Program-made: the position numbers and the translations under genes
Notes under the pieces: model-generated
What the model was told of the DNA's origin: nothing
The model's input: the letters and a program-made list of their open reading frames with translations, nothing else
Databases searched by the model: none
Assembly (NCBI RefSeq): GCF_014643595.1
Contig: NZ_BMJT01000009.1
Span: forward strand, 62,001-126,000
Direction of reading: 5' to 3'
Length of the DNA: 64,000 nt
Source: Lysinibacillus alkalisoli
Lineage (GTDB): Bacteria > Bacillota > Bacilli > Bacillales_A > Planococcaceae
Shown here: one piece after another, positions 1 to 7,716 of the stretch
Layout: the number at the start of each line of letters is the position of its first letter
Position numbering within the stretch: position 1 is the first letter of the stretch

Positions 1-793
1 AAACTTGTTGTAAACAATGTACTAACGATTGTTCTGTTGCACTCCCTACTAACGGAGCGTATGCAGTAGTTAATATCCCTCTTGTCATGGGTACTAAATG
101 TGTATTAAATGTAATGGTAGTTGTCACATCTGTGAATTGAGCAATTGATTGTTCGATTTCTGGAATATGTTGATGCTCATTGACCTTGTAAATGGAGAAA
201 CCTTCATTAGCTTCACTAAAATGTGTTGTTTGTGAAGGTTTATTGCCTGCTCCTGAATAACCACTTTTAGCATCTATAATTAGCTGCGTAGCATCAATCA
301 GTCCCTCTTTAATTAATGGCAAAACAGATAATAACGTTGCTGTTGGATAGCAGCCTGGATTAGCAATTAAGGGGGCTACTTTAATCTTGTTGGCATTCCA
401 CTCCGATAAACCGTATACACTTTGTGCTAATGCTTTTTCATCAGCAGCTTCTTTTTTATACCATTGTGTATACAGTTGACGGTCTTTTAAACGAAAATCA
501 CCTGATAAATCAATAAGCTTTGGACCCGTGTGTAAAAGTGTTGGCATAATTTTACTTGCCACTCCAGCAGGTGTACTTGTAAAAACGACATCTAACTTCG
601 CTAGTTGTTCATCATCGATTTTTTGTAGCGTATGATCAACAATATGCGTTAAATGACCAAATTTATGTGAAAACGAAACACCTTCTTCAGATGATGTAAA
701 TAAATGTAGTTCTGACATTTCTTTATGATTATGCAAAAATCGAATTAACTCTAATCCGCCATAACCTGTGGCACCTATAATACCGATTTTCAT
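1..793 (-). CDS. argC: N-acetyl-gamma-glutamyl-phosphate reductase, C-terminus cut by window edge
   Basis: ArgC reduces N-acetyl-glutamyl-phosphate to the semialdehyde with NADPH in cytosolic arginine synthesis. The frame opens at ATG 793 behind AGAGGTGA and stays open for 264 codons to the left edge; the family is about 345 residues, so roughly the last 80 are outside. It begins MKIGIIGATGYGG, the Rossmann dinucleotide loop, and carries NPGCYPTA with the catalytic cysteine at residue 148. Being first after a strong promoter with ARG boxes, it is probably the leading gene of an arginine operon that continues leftwards, out of view. Identity is secure. Confidence 0.95.
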   Translation of the reverse strand, partial: MKIGIIGATGYGGLELIRFLHNHKEMSELHLFTSSEEGVSFSHKFGHLTHIVDHTLQKIDDEQLAKLDVVFTSTPAGVASKIMPTLLHTGPKLIDLSGDFRLKDRQLYTQWYKKEAADEKALAQSVYGLSEWNANKIKVAPLIANPGCYPTATLLSVLPLIKEGLIDATQLIIDAKSGYSGAGNKPSQTTHFSEANEGFSIYKVNEHQHIPEIEQSIAQFTDVTTTITFNTHLVPMTRGILTTAYAPLVGSATEQSLVHCLQQV

Positions 794-822
794 TTCTTTC
801 ACCTCTAAAATTTAATATATTC

Positions 823-868
823 AGTATAGGCATGTATATTTATAAAGTCAAATGAATTTTTATAATTA
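823..868 (-). promoter_or_regulatory. argC promoter overlapped by two ARG-box-like operators
   Basis: On the minus strand TTGACT (846-851) and TATACT (823-828) are separated by exactly 17 bp. Two 18-bp AT-rich palindromic sequences resembling ARG boxes lie at 831-848 and 851-868, 20 bp apart centre to centre, covering the -35 and spacer. Family knowledge: ArgR/AhrC hexamers bind paired ARG boxes and repress argC. Binding here is inferred from position and similarity. Confidence 0.65.
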
Positions 869-905
869 AAAATAGTTGATTTGAAATTATATCAAACCAA
901 CTATT
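864..905 (-). terminator. Rho-independent terminator of acsA
   Basis: Arms 871-884 and 892-905 pair over 14 bp with one mismatch around a 7-nt loop. On the minus strand the hairpin is followed by a T-rich run. It ends acsA before argC; the distal part overlaps the upstream ARG-box-like site. Confidence 0.75.
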
Positions 906-925
906 CTATCTTCTAACGTATTTAA

Positions 926-2650
926 TTAATCTTCCATTGTAGAAAGGTCACCTGTTGGCAAATCTAGTTCCCATGCTTTTAAAACACGTCTCATAATTTT
1001 TCCGCTTCGTGTTTTTGGTAATTTATCTTTGAATTCAATTTCTCTAGGTGCAGCATGTGCAGCTAGTCCCGTCTTCACAAAATTTTGGATGTCAGTAATC
1101 AACTGTTCAGAAGGTGCAACCCCTTCTCGCAGGGCAATAAAGGCTTTAATAATTTCGCCACGTACAGGATCGGGTTTACCAATCACACCAGCTTCTAGTA
1201 CATCTGGATGTTCAAGTAACTTACTTTCCACCTCGAATGGCCCTACACGTTCTCCTGCTGTCATAATGACATCATCCACACGCCCTTGGAACCAGAAGTA
1301 ACCATCCTCATCTTGATAAGCAGAATCACCTGAGACATACCACTCACCTTGTAAAAAATATGCGTCGTATCGCTCTTGATTTCCCCAAATCGCACGCATC
1401 ATAGCTGGCCATCCTTTACGTATCGCTAAGTTGCCCATTGTATATGGCTTCACCTCATTACCTTGGTCATCTACAATTGTGGCATAAATACCTGGCAACG
1501 GTTTACCCATTGAACCTGGTTTAATCGCCATAGAAGGATAGTTACAAATCATATGTGCACCTGTTTCAGTCATCCACCACGTATCATGGATGCGATGCCC
1601 TAATGTCTCAATTCCCCAACGAATGACTTCTGGATTTAATGGCTCTCCCACAGACAACACATGACGCAAGCTACTTAAATCATAATCTTTAACCATTTCT
1701 CCTGCCCCCATTAACATACGGAAAGCTGTTGGAGCACTGTACCAAACCGTTACATGATAAGATGCTAATGCTTGGTACCAATTTTGAGGTGAAAAACGAC
1801 CACCTACTACTAATGTTGTTACACCATTTAACCAAGGTCCAAAAATTCCATAAGCGGTCCCTGTTACCCAGCCTGGGTCTGCCGTACACCAATAAATATC
1901 TTGCTCTTGTAAATCAAGTACCCACTGAGCAGATTGATATTGTTGAATCATTGCATTATGCACGTGTAAAACACCCTTTGGCGCACCTGTAGAGCCCGAT
2001 GTATAATGCAATAACATACCATCTTCACGCGCTACCCAAGTAATATTAAATTGTTCAGAAGCTTGACTCATTTGCCTTGTTAAATGATAAACGGAATCTG
2101 TTTCTTCAATGTCATCCCCTACAAGAAAAACAGTTTCAAGTTTTGGTAAACGATCTAATGGCACACGCTTTAATAATGATGGTGTTGTCACTAATACTTT
2201 AGCGTCACTGTCGTCGAGTCGGTCATATACAGCGCCTTCCATAAAGGCTTCAAATAATGGACCTACAATCACACCTAGTTTTAATGCACCTAATAATGTA
2301 AAGTATAGTTCAGGCTGGCGTGGCATATAAATAAATAAGCGGTCACCTTTTACTAACGTTGTTTTATCTTGTAAGACATTCGCCACTTGGTTTGTTTTAC
2401 ATTTCATATCGTAAAAGGTATACGTCTCTTTTCTATCACCATCATCATAATACAGTGCTACTTTATTTTTCCGGCTTGACTCAGCGTGACGGTCAATCGC
2501 CTCGTAAGCTATATTCACTTCTCCCGTGTGAAACCAACTAAACTGTTTTTCTACATCCTCCCATCTGTGAGTGGCCGCAGTTGCCTCATAATCTTGTAAC
2601 AAATAATACGCAGGTATTGCTTGTAACTTATCTTTGTCGCTCACTTGCAT
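926..2650 (-). CDS. acsA: Acetyl-coenzyme A synthetase
   Basis: AcsA activates acetate to acetyl-CoA via acetyl-AMP in the cytosol. The 574-residue length matches B. subtilis AcsA. Visible ANL-superfamily motifs are the P-loop YTSGSTGAPKG (216-226), the core TWWMTETG (357-364), the hinge SGD/GRVDDVI region (about 440-462) and the C-terminal PKTRSGKIMRR, where Lys551 is the expected acetylation target. It is divergently transcribed from acuABC, whose products acetylate and deacetylate that lysine. The ATG follows AAAGGGGG. A possible extended -10 (TGGTAAGAT) lies upstream, but its -35 is weak. Confidence 0.96.
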   Translation of the reverse strand: MQVSDKDKLQAIPAYYLLQDYEATAATHRWEDVEKQFSWFHTGEVNIAYEAIDRHAESSRKNKVALYYDDGDRKETYTFYDMKCKTNQVANVLQDKTTLVKGDRLFIYMPRQPELYFTLLGALKLGVIVGPLFEAFMEGAVYDRLDDSDAKVLVTTPSLLKRVPLDRLPKLETVFLVGDDIEETDSVYHLTRQMSQASEQFNITWVAREDGMLLHYTSGSTGAPKGVLHVHNAMIQQYQSAQWVLDLQEQDIYWCTADPGWVTGTAYGIFGPWLNGVTTLVVGGRFSPQNWYQALASYHVTVWYSAPTAFRMLMGAGEMVKDYDLSSLRHVLSVGEPLNPEVIRWGIETLGHRIHDTWWMTETGAHMICNYPSMAIKPGSMGKPLPGIYATIVDDQGNEVKPYTMGNLAIRKGWPAMMRAIWGNQERYDAYFLQGEWYVSGDSAYQDEDGYFWFQGRVDDVIMTAGERVGPFEVESKLLEHPDVLEAGVIGKPDPVRGEIIKAFIALREGVAPSEQLITDIQNFVKTGLAAHAAPREIEFKDKLPKTRSGKIMRRVLKAWELDLPTGDLSTMED

Positions 2651-2743
2651 ATTTTTTCCCCCTTTGTTATCAGAATATCGTTATCTTACCACTTTATTTT
2701 TTCATTATTCACAATATTTTCATTTTTAAAAAACTTACTGTAT

Positions 2744-2787
2744 ATTTCGCAAATATTAGCGTATTTTCGCATAATATCCGTTATAAT
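2744..2787 (+). promoter_or_regulatory. acuA -10 region with tandem imperfect repeats
   Basis: TATAAT at 2782-2787 lies 29 bp before the acuA start; no good -35 is present at 17 bp. Directly upstream are two similar 18-bp elements, ATTTCGCAAATATTAGCG (2744-2761) and ATTTTCGCATAATATCCG (2763-2780), with their CGCA cores 20 bp apart, about two helical turns. The missing -35 and phased repeats suggest an activator site. I found no convincing cre site in this interval. Confidence 0.4.
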
Positions 2788-2816
2788 GGTTGTATCAAAA
2801 TCAGGTGGTGATTGAG

Positions 2817-3449
2817 ATGGAACATAAAAAAACTTTTTTCTCTATTGAAAAGGAAACAAAACATGGCACTGTAATTGTGGAAGGCCCTGTCACAGCTGAA
2901 GCTTTAACAAGTTATACTTTCCATGAAGATTTAGTTGCTTTCCGATTGCCTGAACAACAACATCAAGCCATTATTGGCATTGCAAAGCTTGATGAAGGTC
3001 GTATTATTCTTATGCGACAAGGGACTACTGTAGTGGGGTATGTTACGTACTTATACCCTGACCCACAAGAACGTTGGGCTGAAGATCGCATCCCTAATAT
3101 GATTGAACTCGGCGCAATAGAAGTGATCCCAGCTTATCGTGGCACTGGCGCTGGTAAAGCATTGCTAGAAGTATCCTTTATGGCTGATGAGATGGAAGAC
3201 TATTTAGTGATTACTACAGAGTATTATTGGCACTGGGATTTAAAAGGCACTGGATTAAATGTATGGGATTATCGTAAAATGATGGAAAGGATGATGAGTT
3301 CTCAGAAGTTTGAGTACTATGCTACAGACGACCCTGAAGTTACCTCCCATCCTGCTAACTGTTTAATGGCACGTGTTGGGGAGCGTGTGCCTAGCGAAAC
3401 TTTAGAGCGTTTTGATCGCTTGCGTTTTGCAAACCGTTATATGTACTAA
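2817..3449 (+). CDS. acuA: Acetoin utilization protein AcuA, protein acetyltransferase
   Basis: AcuA is a GNAT acetyltransferase that inactivates acetyl-CoA synthetase by acetylating its C-terminal lysine. A frame is open from 2790, but ATG 2817 preceded by AGGTGGTGA gives 210 residues, the B. subtilis length. The acetyl-CoA-binding segment is visible around IPAYRGTGAGKALLE in the middle of the protein. It heads acuABC, opposite to its substrate acsA. Function is by family; the start is supported by the ribosome site. Confidence 0.92.
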   Translation: MEHKKTFFSIEKETKHGTVIVEGPVTAEALTSYTFHEDLVAFRLPEQQHQAIIGIAKLDEGRIILMRQGTTVVGYVTYLYPDPQERWAEDRIPNMIELGAIEVIPAYRGTGAGKALLEVSFMADEMEDYLVITTEYYWHWDLKGTGLNVWDYRKMMERMMSSQKFEYYATDDPEVTSHPANCLMARVGERVPSETLERFDRLRFANRYMY

Positions 3450-3476
3450 AAGTAAATATCACAAGGGGGATTTTAC

Positions 3477-4124
3477 ATGTTAGTTGAACAAATCATGAAT
3501 AATAAACCGTATACATTAGAAGCACATCATACAATACGTGATGCTATGCGTTTAATGCGGGAAAAGAAAATTCGTCACATTCCTATCGTGACACCAAATC
3601 GTGAAGTTATTGGGGTAGTAACACAGCGCGATCTAAAAGAAGCCATGCCATCGTCATTAGAAAGTGCTGAACGTGATCGACTATTTGACGTTACAGTGGA
3701 TCAATTTATGATAAAAAGCCCGATCATGGCGCATCCTTTAGATACGGTAGAAGATTTAGCTTTAATTTTTTACGATGCTAAAGTAGGCTGTTTACCTATT
3801 ATTTCTAATAATGAATTAGTAGGCATTGTCACAACAACGGATATGTTATATACCTATGTTGAGCTTACTGGCGCACATAAACCTGGTTCTAAATTAGAAA
3901 TCCGTGTAGAAGACACACCTGGTGTGTTGGCTCACATTACAAAAATTATGGCTGACCATAAAACGAATGTGCAAAGTGTATTAGTATATCCTGACGATAA
4001 AAGCACGACCCATCGCGTGCTGTCTATTCGTATTCAAACTGTTAATCCGATTGAATTGATTGAAGACTTAATTAAGCATGGCTTTGATGTTTTAGGCCCT
4101 GCCTTTCCAGGTGTTGAATTTTAG
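3477..4124 (+). CDS. acuB: AcuB, CBS-pair and ACT domain protein
   Basis: A 215-residue cytosolic protein with two CBS motifs (about 3-56 and 75-125) and a C-terminal ACT domain beginning near KLEIRVEDTPGVLAHI (about 138). CBS pairs usually bind adenosine nucleotides and ACT domains small ligands, so a sensory role in the AcsA acetylation switch is plausible; the precise role of AcuB is not established. ATG follows AAGGGGG. Its stop overlaps the acuC start by one base (TAGTG), indicating coupled translation. Confidence 0.93.
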   Translation: MLVEQIMNNKPYTLEAHHTIRDAMRLMREKKIRHIPIVTPNREVIGVVTQRDLKEAMPSSLESAERDRLFDVTVDQFMIKSPIMAHPLDTVEDLALIFYDAKVGCLPIISNNELVGIVTTTDMLYTYVELTGAHKPGSKLEIRVEDTPGVLAHITKIMADHKTNVQSVLVYPDDKSTTHRVLSIRIQTVNPIELIEDLIKHGFDVLGPAFPGVEF

Positions 4125-5293
4125 TGCGAAATACTGTCTTTGTATATTCGCCAGAACAACTAGGCTACAAGTTTTCAGATAGTCATCCTTTCAATCATAA
4201 AAGATTAACATTAACGATGGATTTATTACGAAACATAAAAGCACTAGATGATGATGCGATTATTCCGGCTCGCATTGCAACAGACGAAGAATTATTACTT
4301 GCACACGAGGCAAAATATATTGATATTGTAAAACGAGCTGGTCATGGTGACCTCACTTCTCAACAAGGTGAACCTTATGGTATTGGTACGGAGGACACAC
4401 CTATATTTGAGCAGATGCATGAAGCCAGTGCTCAACTCGTTGGTGGTACACTGACAGCTGTAGATGCCGTCATGCAAGGACAAGCGCAACATGCGCTTAA
4501 TCTTGGTGGTGGCTTACATCATGGCTTTCAAGGGAGAGCATCAGGTTTTTGTATTTATAATGACAGCACAGTAGCCATTAAATATATGCAAAAAAAGTAC
4601 GGGGCACGTGTACTATATGTTGATACCGATGCCCACCATGGTGATGGTGTACAATGGAGCTTTTATGACGACCCTGACGTATGTACGTTATCGATACATG
4701 AAACAGGCCGCTATTTATTCCCAGGCACGGGTAACCTCACAGAGAGAGGCAGTGGTGCAGGTTATGGTACGTCATTTAATTTTCCTATTGATGCCTTTAC
4801 AGAAGATGAAAGCTTTCTAACCATTTATGAAAAATCAATGCGCGAAGTATTTGAATTTTTCAAGCCTGATGTAGTATTGACACAAAATGGCGCAGATGCA
4901 CACTATTTTGACCCACTAACCCATCTCTATGGCTCTATGAATATTTATCGAGAAATACCTAAATTAGCTCATCAACTCGCTCATGAATATTGCGAAGGGC
5001 GCTGGATTGCTGTTGGTGGAGGTGGCTATGATATTTGGCGTGTTGTACCAAGAGCTTGGTCATTGCTTTGGCTAGAAATGAATGACATCGCTCTACCTCA
5101 TGGCCCTTTGCCACAAGCATGGCTAGATCGTTGGCAAGAAGAAGCACCTGTCCCTTTAATCCCTACTTGGGAAGACCCTCAACCACTGTACCCTGCTATC
5201 CCAAGAAAAGCTGAGATTGAAGAAAAAAATGCAATGATGTTAGACAAAGCATTGCATATTATTCGTAAAGATTTAATAAATAAAGAAGCTTAA
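4124..5293 (+). CDS. acuC: AcuC, class I histone-deacetylase-family protein deacetylase
   Basis: AcuC removes the acetyl group from AcsA and restores activity. It starts with GTG inside the acuB stop (TAGTG) and has 389 residues, close to B. subtilis AcuC. HDAC features are visible: the His pair in GGGLHHG (132-133), DTDAHHGDG supplying zinc ligands Asp169 and His171, and a third ligand Asp258 in NGADAHYFDP. No membrane segment is present. Third gene of acuABC, followed directly by a terminator. Confidence 0.94.
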   Translation: MRNTVFVYSPEQLGYKFSDSHPFNHKRLTLTMDLLRNIKALDDDAIIPARIATDEELLLAHEAKYIDIVKRAGHGDLTSQQGEPYGIGTEDTPIFEQMHEASAQLVGGTLTAVDAVMQGQAQHALNLGGGLHHGFQGRASGFCIYNDSTVAIKYMQKKYGARVLYVDTDAHHGDGVQWSFYDDPDVCTLSIHETGRYLFPGTGNLTERGSGAGYGTSFNFPIDAFTEDESFLTIYEKSMREVFEFFKPDVVLTQNGADAHYFDPLTHLYGSMNIYREIPKLAHQLAHEYCEGRWIAVGGGGYDIWRVVPRAWSLLWLEMNDIALPHGPLPQAWLDRWQEEAPVPLIPTWEDPQPLYPAIPRKAEIEEKNAMMLDKALHIIRKDLINKEA

Positions 5294-5302
5294 TCGAAAA
5301 CG

Positions 5303-5344
5303 AAAAAGGTAAGCCGATGAAATACTAATCGACTTACCTTTTTT
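5303..5344. terminator. Bidirectional terminator between acuC and ccpA
   Basis: AAAAAGGTAAGCCGAT (5303-5318) pairs with the sequence at 5328-5343, with A-tract and T-tract on opposite sides, so it can serve acuC (+) and ccpA (-). Confidence 0.85.
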
Positions 5345-5355
5345 ATAACATATTT

Positions 5356-6360
5356 TTATCCCTTTGTAGAGTCACGTTCTTCAATACGGTGAGGTAAAAC
5401 AACGGTTAACTCTTCCACATCTTCTTTATTGATCAGCTTTGTTAGTAAACGCATAGCCACAGCCCCGATATCATATAAGGGCAACACAACACTCGTTAGT
5501 TGAGGACGTACCATACGTGCTAATTTTGTATCTTCAAAACTAATCACTTCTACATCTGTTGGTACTTGTAAGTTATTATCATATAAGGCATGTACAATAC
5601 CTAGAGCAATTTCATCATTACCAGCAAAATAAGCCGTTGGTGCATTTCCACTATTAATCAGCTCATTTACTGCTTGTACACTCTCATCATAATTTACAAT
5701 GTTTTTAATAATATAATGCTCATTTATTTCCATATTCTTTTCTTGTAAAGCTTTTTGATAAGCTGGGATTTTATATCCACTATTTACTGTATAGTTTTCA
5801 GGCCCTGATATAAATGCTACTTTATTATGACGTTTTAGCAGATGTGATAATGCTTCATAGGCAGCAGCAAAATAATCAATGTTAACTGACGCAATCGTAT
5901 GAGATTCGTCAATAGACCCTGCTAACACTACAGGCACTGGAGAAGCCTCAATAGCATCATGTAATGCAGGTGTAACTTCATCACTCATCAATACCACACC
6001 ATCTACTTGTTTACCTAACATCGTATCAAATAGCTGTAATTCCTTATCTTCATTTTGGTCTGAATTTGCCAAAATAATATTATAATTGTACATCGTTGCA
6101 ATATCTTCAATACCACGTGTTAATTCCGCATAGACGTTACTGGAAATGTCAGGGATAATGACGCCCACAGTTGTTGTTTTCTTACTAGCTAATCCTCTTG
6201 CTACAGCATTAGGACGATAACCTAGTCTTTTAATTACTTCTAATACTTTCTTTCTTGTTGCTGGCTTTACATTTTGATTACCATTCACAACACGTGATAC
6301 TGTAGCCATTGAAACATTAGCTTCTCTAGCAACATCATAAATTGTTACAGTCATTTGCAT
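5356..6360 (-). CDS. ccpA: Catabolite control protein A
   Basis: CcpA is the LacI-family master regulator of carbon catabolite control; with HPr-Ser46-P it binds cre sites. The N-terminus [22 protein letters not shown] is the helix-turn-helix, the hinge [20 protein letters not shown] and the effector domain follow, all very close to B. subtilis CcpA. The frame extends upstream to 6375, but GGGAGGACGC lies within that extension, so translation starts at ATG 6360 (4-nt spacing) or ATG 6354 (10-nt spacing). aroA lies upstream on the same strand, separated by a terminator. No cre site seen nearby. Confidence 0.96.
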   Translation of the reverse strand: MQMTVTIYDVAREANVSMATVSRVVNGNQNVKPATRKKVLEVIKRLGYRPNAVARGLASKKTTTVGVIIPDISSNVYAELTRGIEDIATMYNYNIILANSDQNEDKELQLFDTMLGKQVDGVVLMSDEVTPALHDAIEASPVPVVLAGSIDESHTIASVNIDYFAAAYEALSHLLKRHNKVAFISGPENYTVNSGYKIPAYQKALQEKNMEINEHYIIKNIVNYDESVQAVNELINSGNAPTAYFAGNDEIALGIVHALYDNNLQVPTDVEVISFEDTKLARMVRPQLTSVVLPLYDIGAVAMRLLTKLINKEDVEELTVVLPHRIEERDSTKG

Positions 6361-6408
6361 GCGTCCTCCCATCATTTATTGTCTCTCTTATTTTAACAGA
6401 AATCGAAT

Positions 6409-6454
6409 AAAAAAACGTCTTAAAGCAATTGATTTAACTGCTTTAAAACGTTTT
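6409..6454 (-). terminator. Terminator of aroA
   Basis: AAAACGT and TTAAAGCA blocks pair with TGCTTTAA and ACGTTTT across a short loop (one mismatch); the minus-strand transcript then runs into seven T residues. It separates aroA from ccpA. Confidence 0.8.
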
Positions 6455-6458
6455 GTCA

Positions 6459-7544
6459 CTATGCGTTCACTTCATGTGTTTTCATAAATTTTTGTAACGT
6501 ATCATAAAAAGCATTGAATGTTGGAATATCCATTTGTTGTTGCGAATCTGAAAGTGCGATTGATGGGTCTGGGTGCACTTCCGCCATTACACCATCTGCA
6601 CCAATAGCAATTGCTGCTTTCGCACATGGTAGTAATAAGTCACGACGACCTGTTGAATGTGTTACGTCTACAAATACAGGTAAATGTGTTTCTTGCTTTA
6701 AGATTGGCACTGCTGAAATATCTAATGTATTACGTGTCGCCTTTTCATACGTGCGAATACCACGCTCACATAAAATAATATTCTCATTGCCTTTTGACAT
6801 AATATATTCAGCAGCATGAATAAATTCATCAATAGTCGCTGCTAACCCTCGTTTTAATAACACTGGTTTATTAGTTGCACCTGCTGCTTTTAATAATTCA
6901 AAGTTTTGCATATTACGCGCACCAATTTGAATAACATCAATATAATCTAACGCTTCGTCTAAATGAGCTGGTGTTACGATTTCTGTAATTACGCCTAAAC
7001 CGTACTCATCTGATACACGTTTTAAAATTTTTAAGCCTTCTAAACCTAGACCTTGGAAATCATATGGTGAAGTACGTGGTTTATAAGCTCCACCACGAAT
7101 TAATTTTTCACCTTTTGCTTTAATAGCCTCTGCTACCGCTGCTACTTGCTCATAAGACTCTACCGCACAAGGGCCAAATATGAATGAAGGTTTACCTTCA
7201 CCAATCTTTTCACCGTTTATATCAATAATTGTATTTTCAGACTTTTGCTTACGTGATACAAGTAATTCTTTTTTCTTTTCTGCTTCTAATTGCTTTAATG
7301 CCGTTTTGAAGATTTGTTTAAAAATATAATCAACCGTCATTTGGTTTAATGGACCATTATTATGTTCTTTAATTAAATCTAACATATGACGTTCACGTAA
7401 TGGGTCGTAACGATTCACGCCCTGCTTTTCTTTAATTTTACCAATTTCATTGACAATCTCTGCACGCTCATTGATTAAACGTAAAATTTCTAAGTTTAAA
7501 TTGTCAATTTGACTACGTAAACCTTCTAAATCTTGTTGACTCAT
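6459..7544 (-). CDS. aroA: Bifunctional chorismate mutase / DAHP synthase
   Basis: Catalyses the first step of the shikimate pathway (PEP plus erythrose-4-phosphate to DAHP) with an N-terminal AroQ-type chorismate mutase acting as the feedback-sensing domain. The mutase helices occupy about residues 1-90 ([20 protein letters not shown]); the DAHP-synthase barrel follows, with [18 protein letters not shown] and [10 protein letters not shown] motifs. The 361 residues match B. subtilis AroA (358). ATG follows a GAGAGGGG ribosome site. It has its own promoter and terminator and lies upstream of ccpA, as in B. subtilis. Confidence 0.95.
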   Translation of the reverse strand: MSQQDLEGLRSQIDNLNLEILRLINERAEIVNEIGKIKEKQGVNRYDPLRERHMLDLIKEHNNGPLNQMTVDYIFKQIFKTALKQLEAEKKKELLVSRKQKSENTIIDINGEKIGEGKPSFIFGPCAVESYEQVAAVAEAIKAKGEKLIRGGAYKPRTSPYDFQGLGLEGLKILKRVSDEYGLGVITEIVTPAHLDEALDYIDVIQIGARNMQNFELLKAAGATNKPVLLKRGLAATIDEFIHAAEYIMSKGNENIILCERGIRTYEKATRNTLDISAVPILKQETHLPVFVDVTHSTGRRDLLLPCAKAAIAIGADGVMAEVHPDPSIALSDSQQQMDIPTFNAFYDTLQKFMKTHEVNA

Positions 7545-7569
7545 ATTCTTTCCCCTCTCTCCAACAGTC

Positions 7570-7596
7570 AGACTCTTTCAGAAGTCTGAAAACTAT
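7570..7596 (-). promoter_or_regulatory. aroA leader with two overlapping hairpins
   Basis: In the 5'-leader the arms TTTCAGA/TCTGAAA form one hairpin, and CAGACT/AGTCTG form another using overlapping bases, so both cannot form at once. No T-tract follows either. Whether this regulates aroA is inference. Confidence 0.3.
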
Positions 7597-7619
7597 GTTA
7601 CATTTTAATGAATACGTTT

Positions 7620-7648
7620 ATTATAATCAAAATAAGCATGAATGTCAC
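7620..7648 (-). promoter_or_regulatory. aroA promoter
   Basis: On the minus strand GTGACA (7643-7648) and TATAAT (7620-7625) with a 17-bp spacer. The -10 is nearly symmetric, and a weaker plus-strand reading (TTACAT, 18 bp, TATAAT at 7622-7627) could drive the divergent gene. Confidence 0.7.
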
Positions 7649-7657
7649 GCAAAAAGT

Positions 7658-7679
7658 TTTAGTGGTTTAAACCACTAAA
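7658..7679. repeat. Perfect 22-bp palindrome, probable operator
   Basis: Half-site TTTAGTGGTTT is followed immediately by its exact reverse complement. It lies 38 bp before the TTG start of the FtsA/PilM-like gene and upstream of the aroA -35. A loop-less perfect dyad without T-tract looks more like a dimer binding site than a terminator. Confidence 0.55.
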
Positions 7680-7716
7680 GTGTTTTGCTGTGAGTAGGTG
7701 AAAGGAAGCGGTTTCA

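Noticed and set aside
2651-2816. A cre (CcpA) site between acsA and acuA
   Set aside because: No stretch approaches the WTGNAARCGNWWWCAW pattern; the known B. subtilis control should not simply be copied over.
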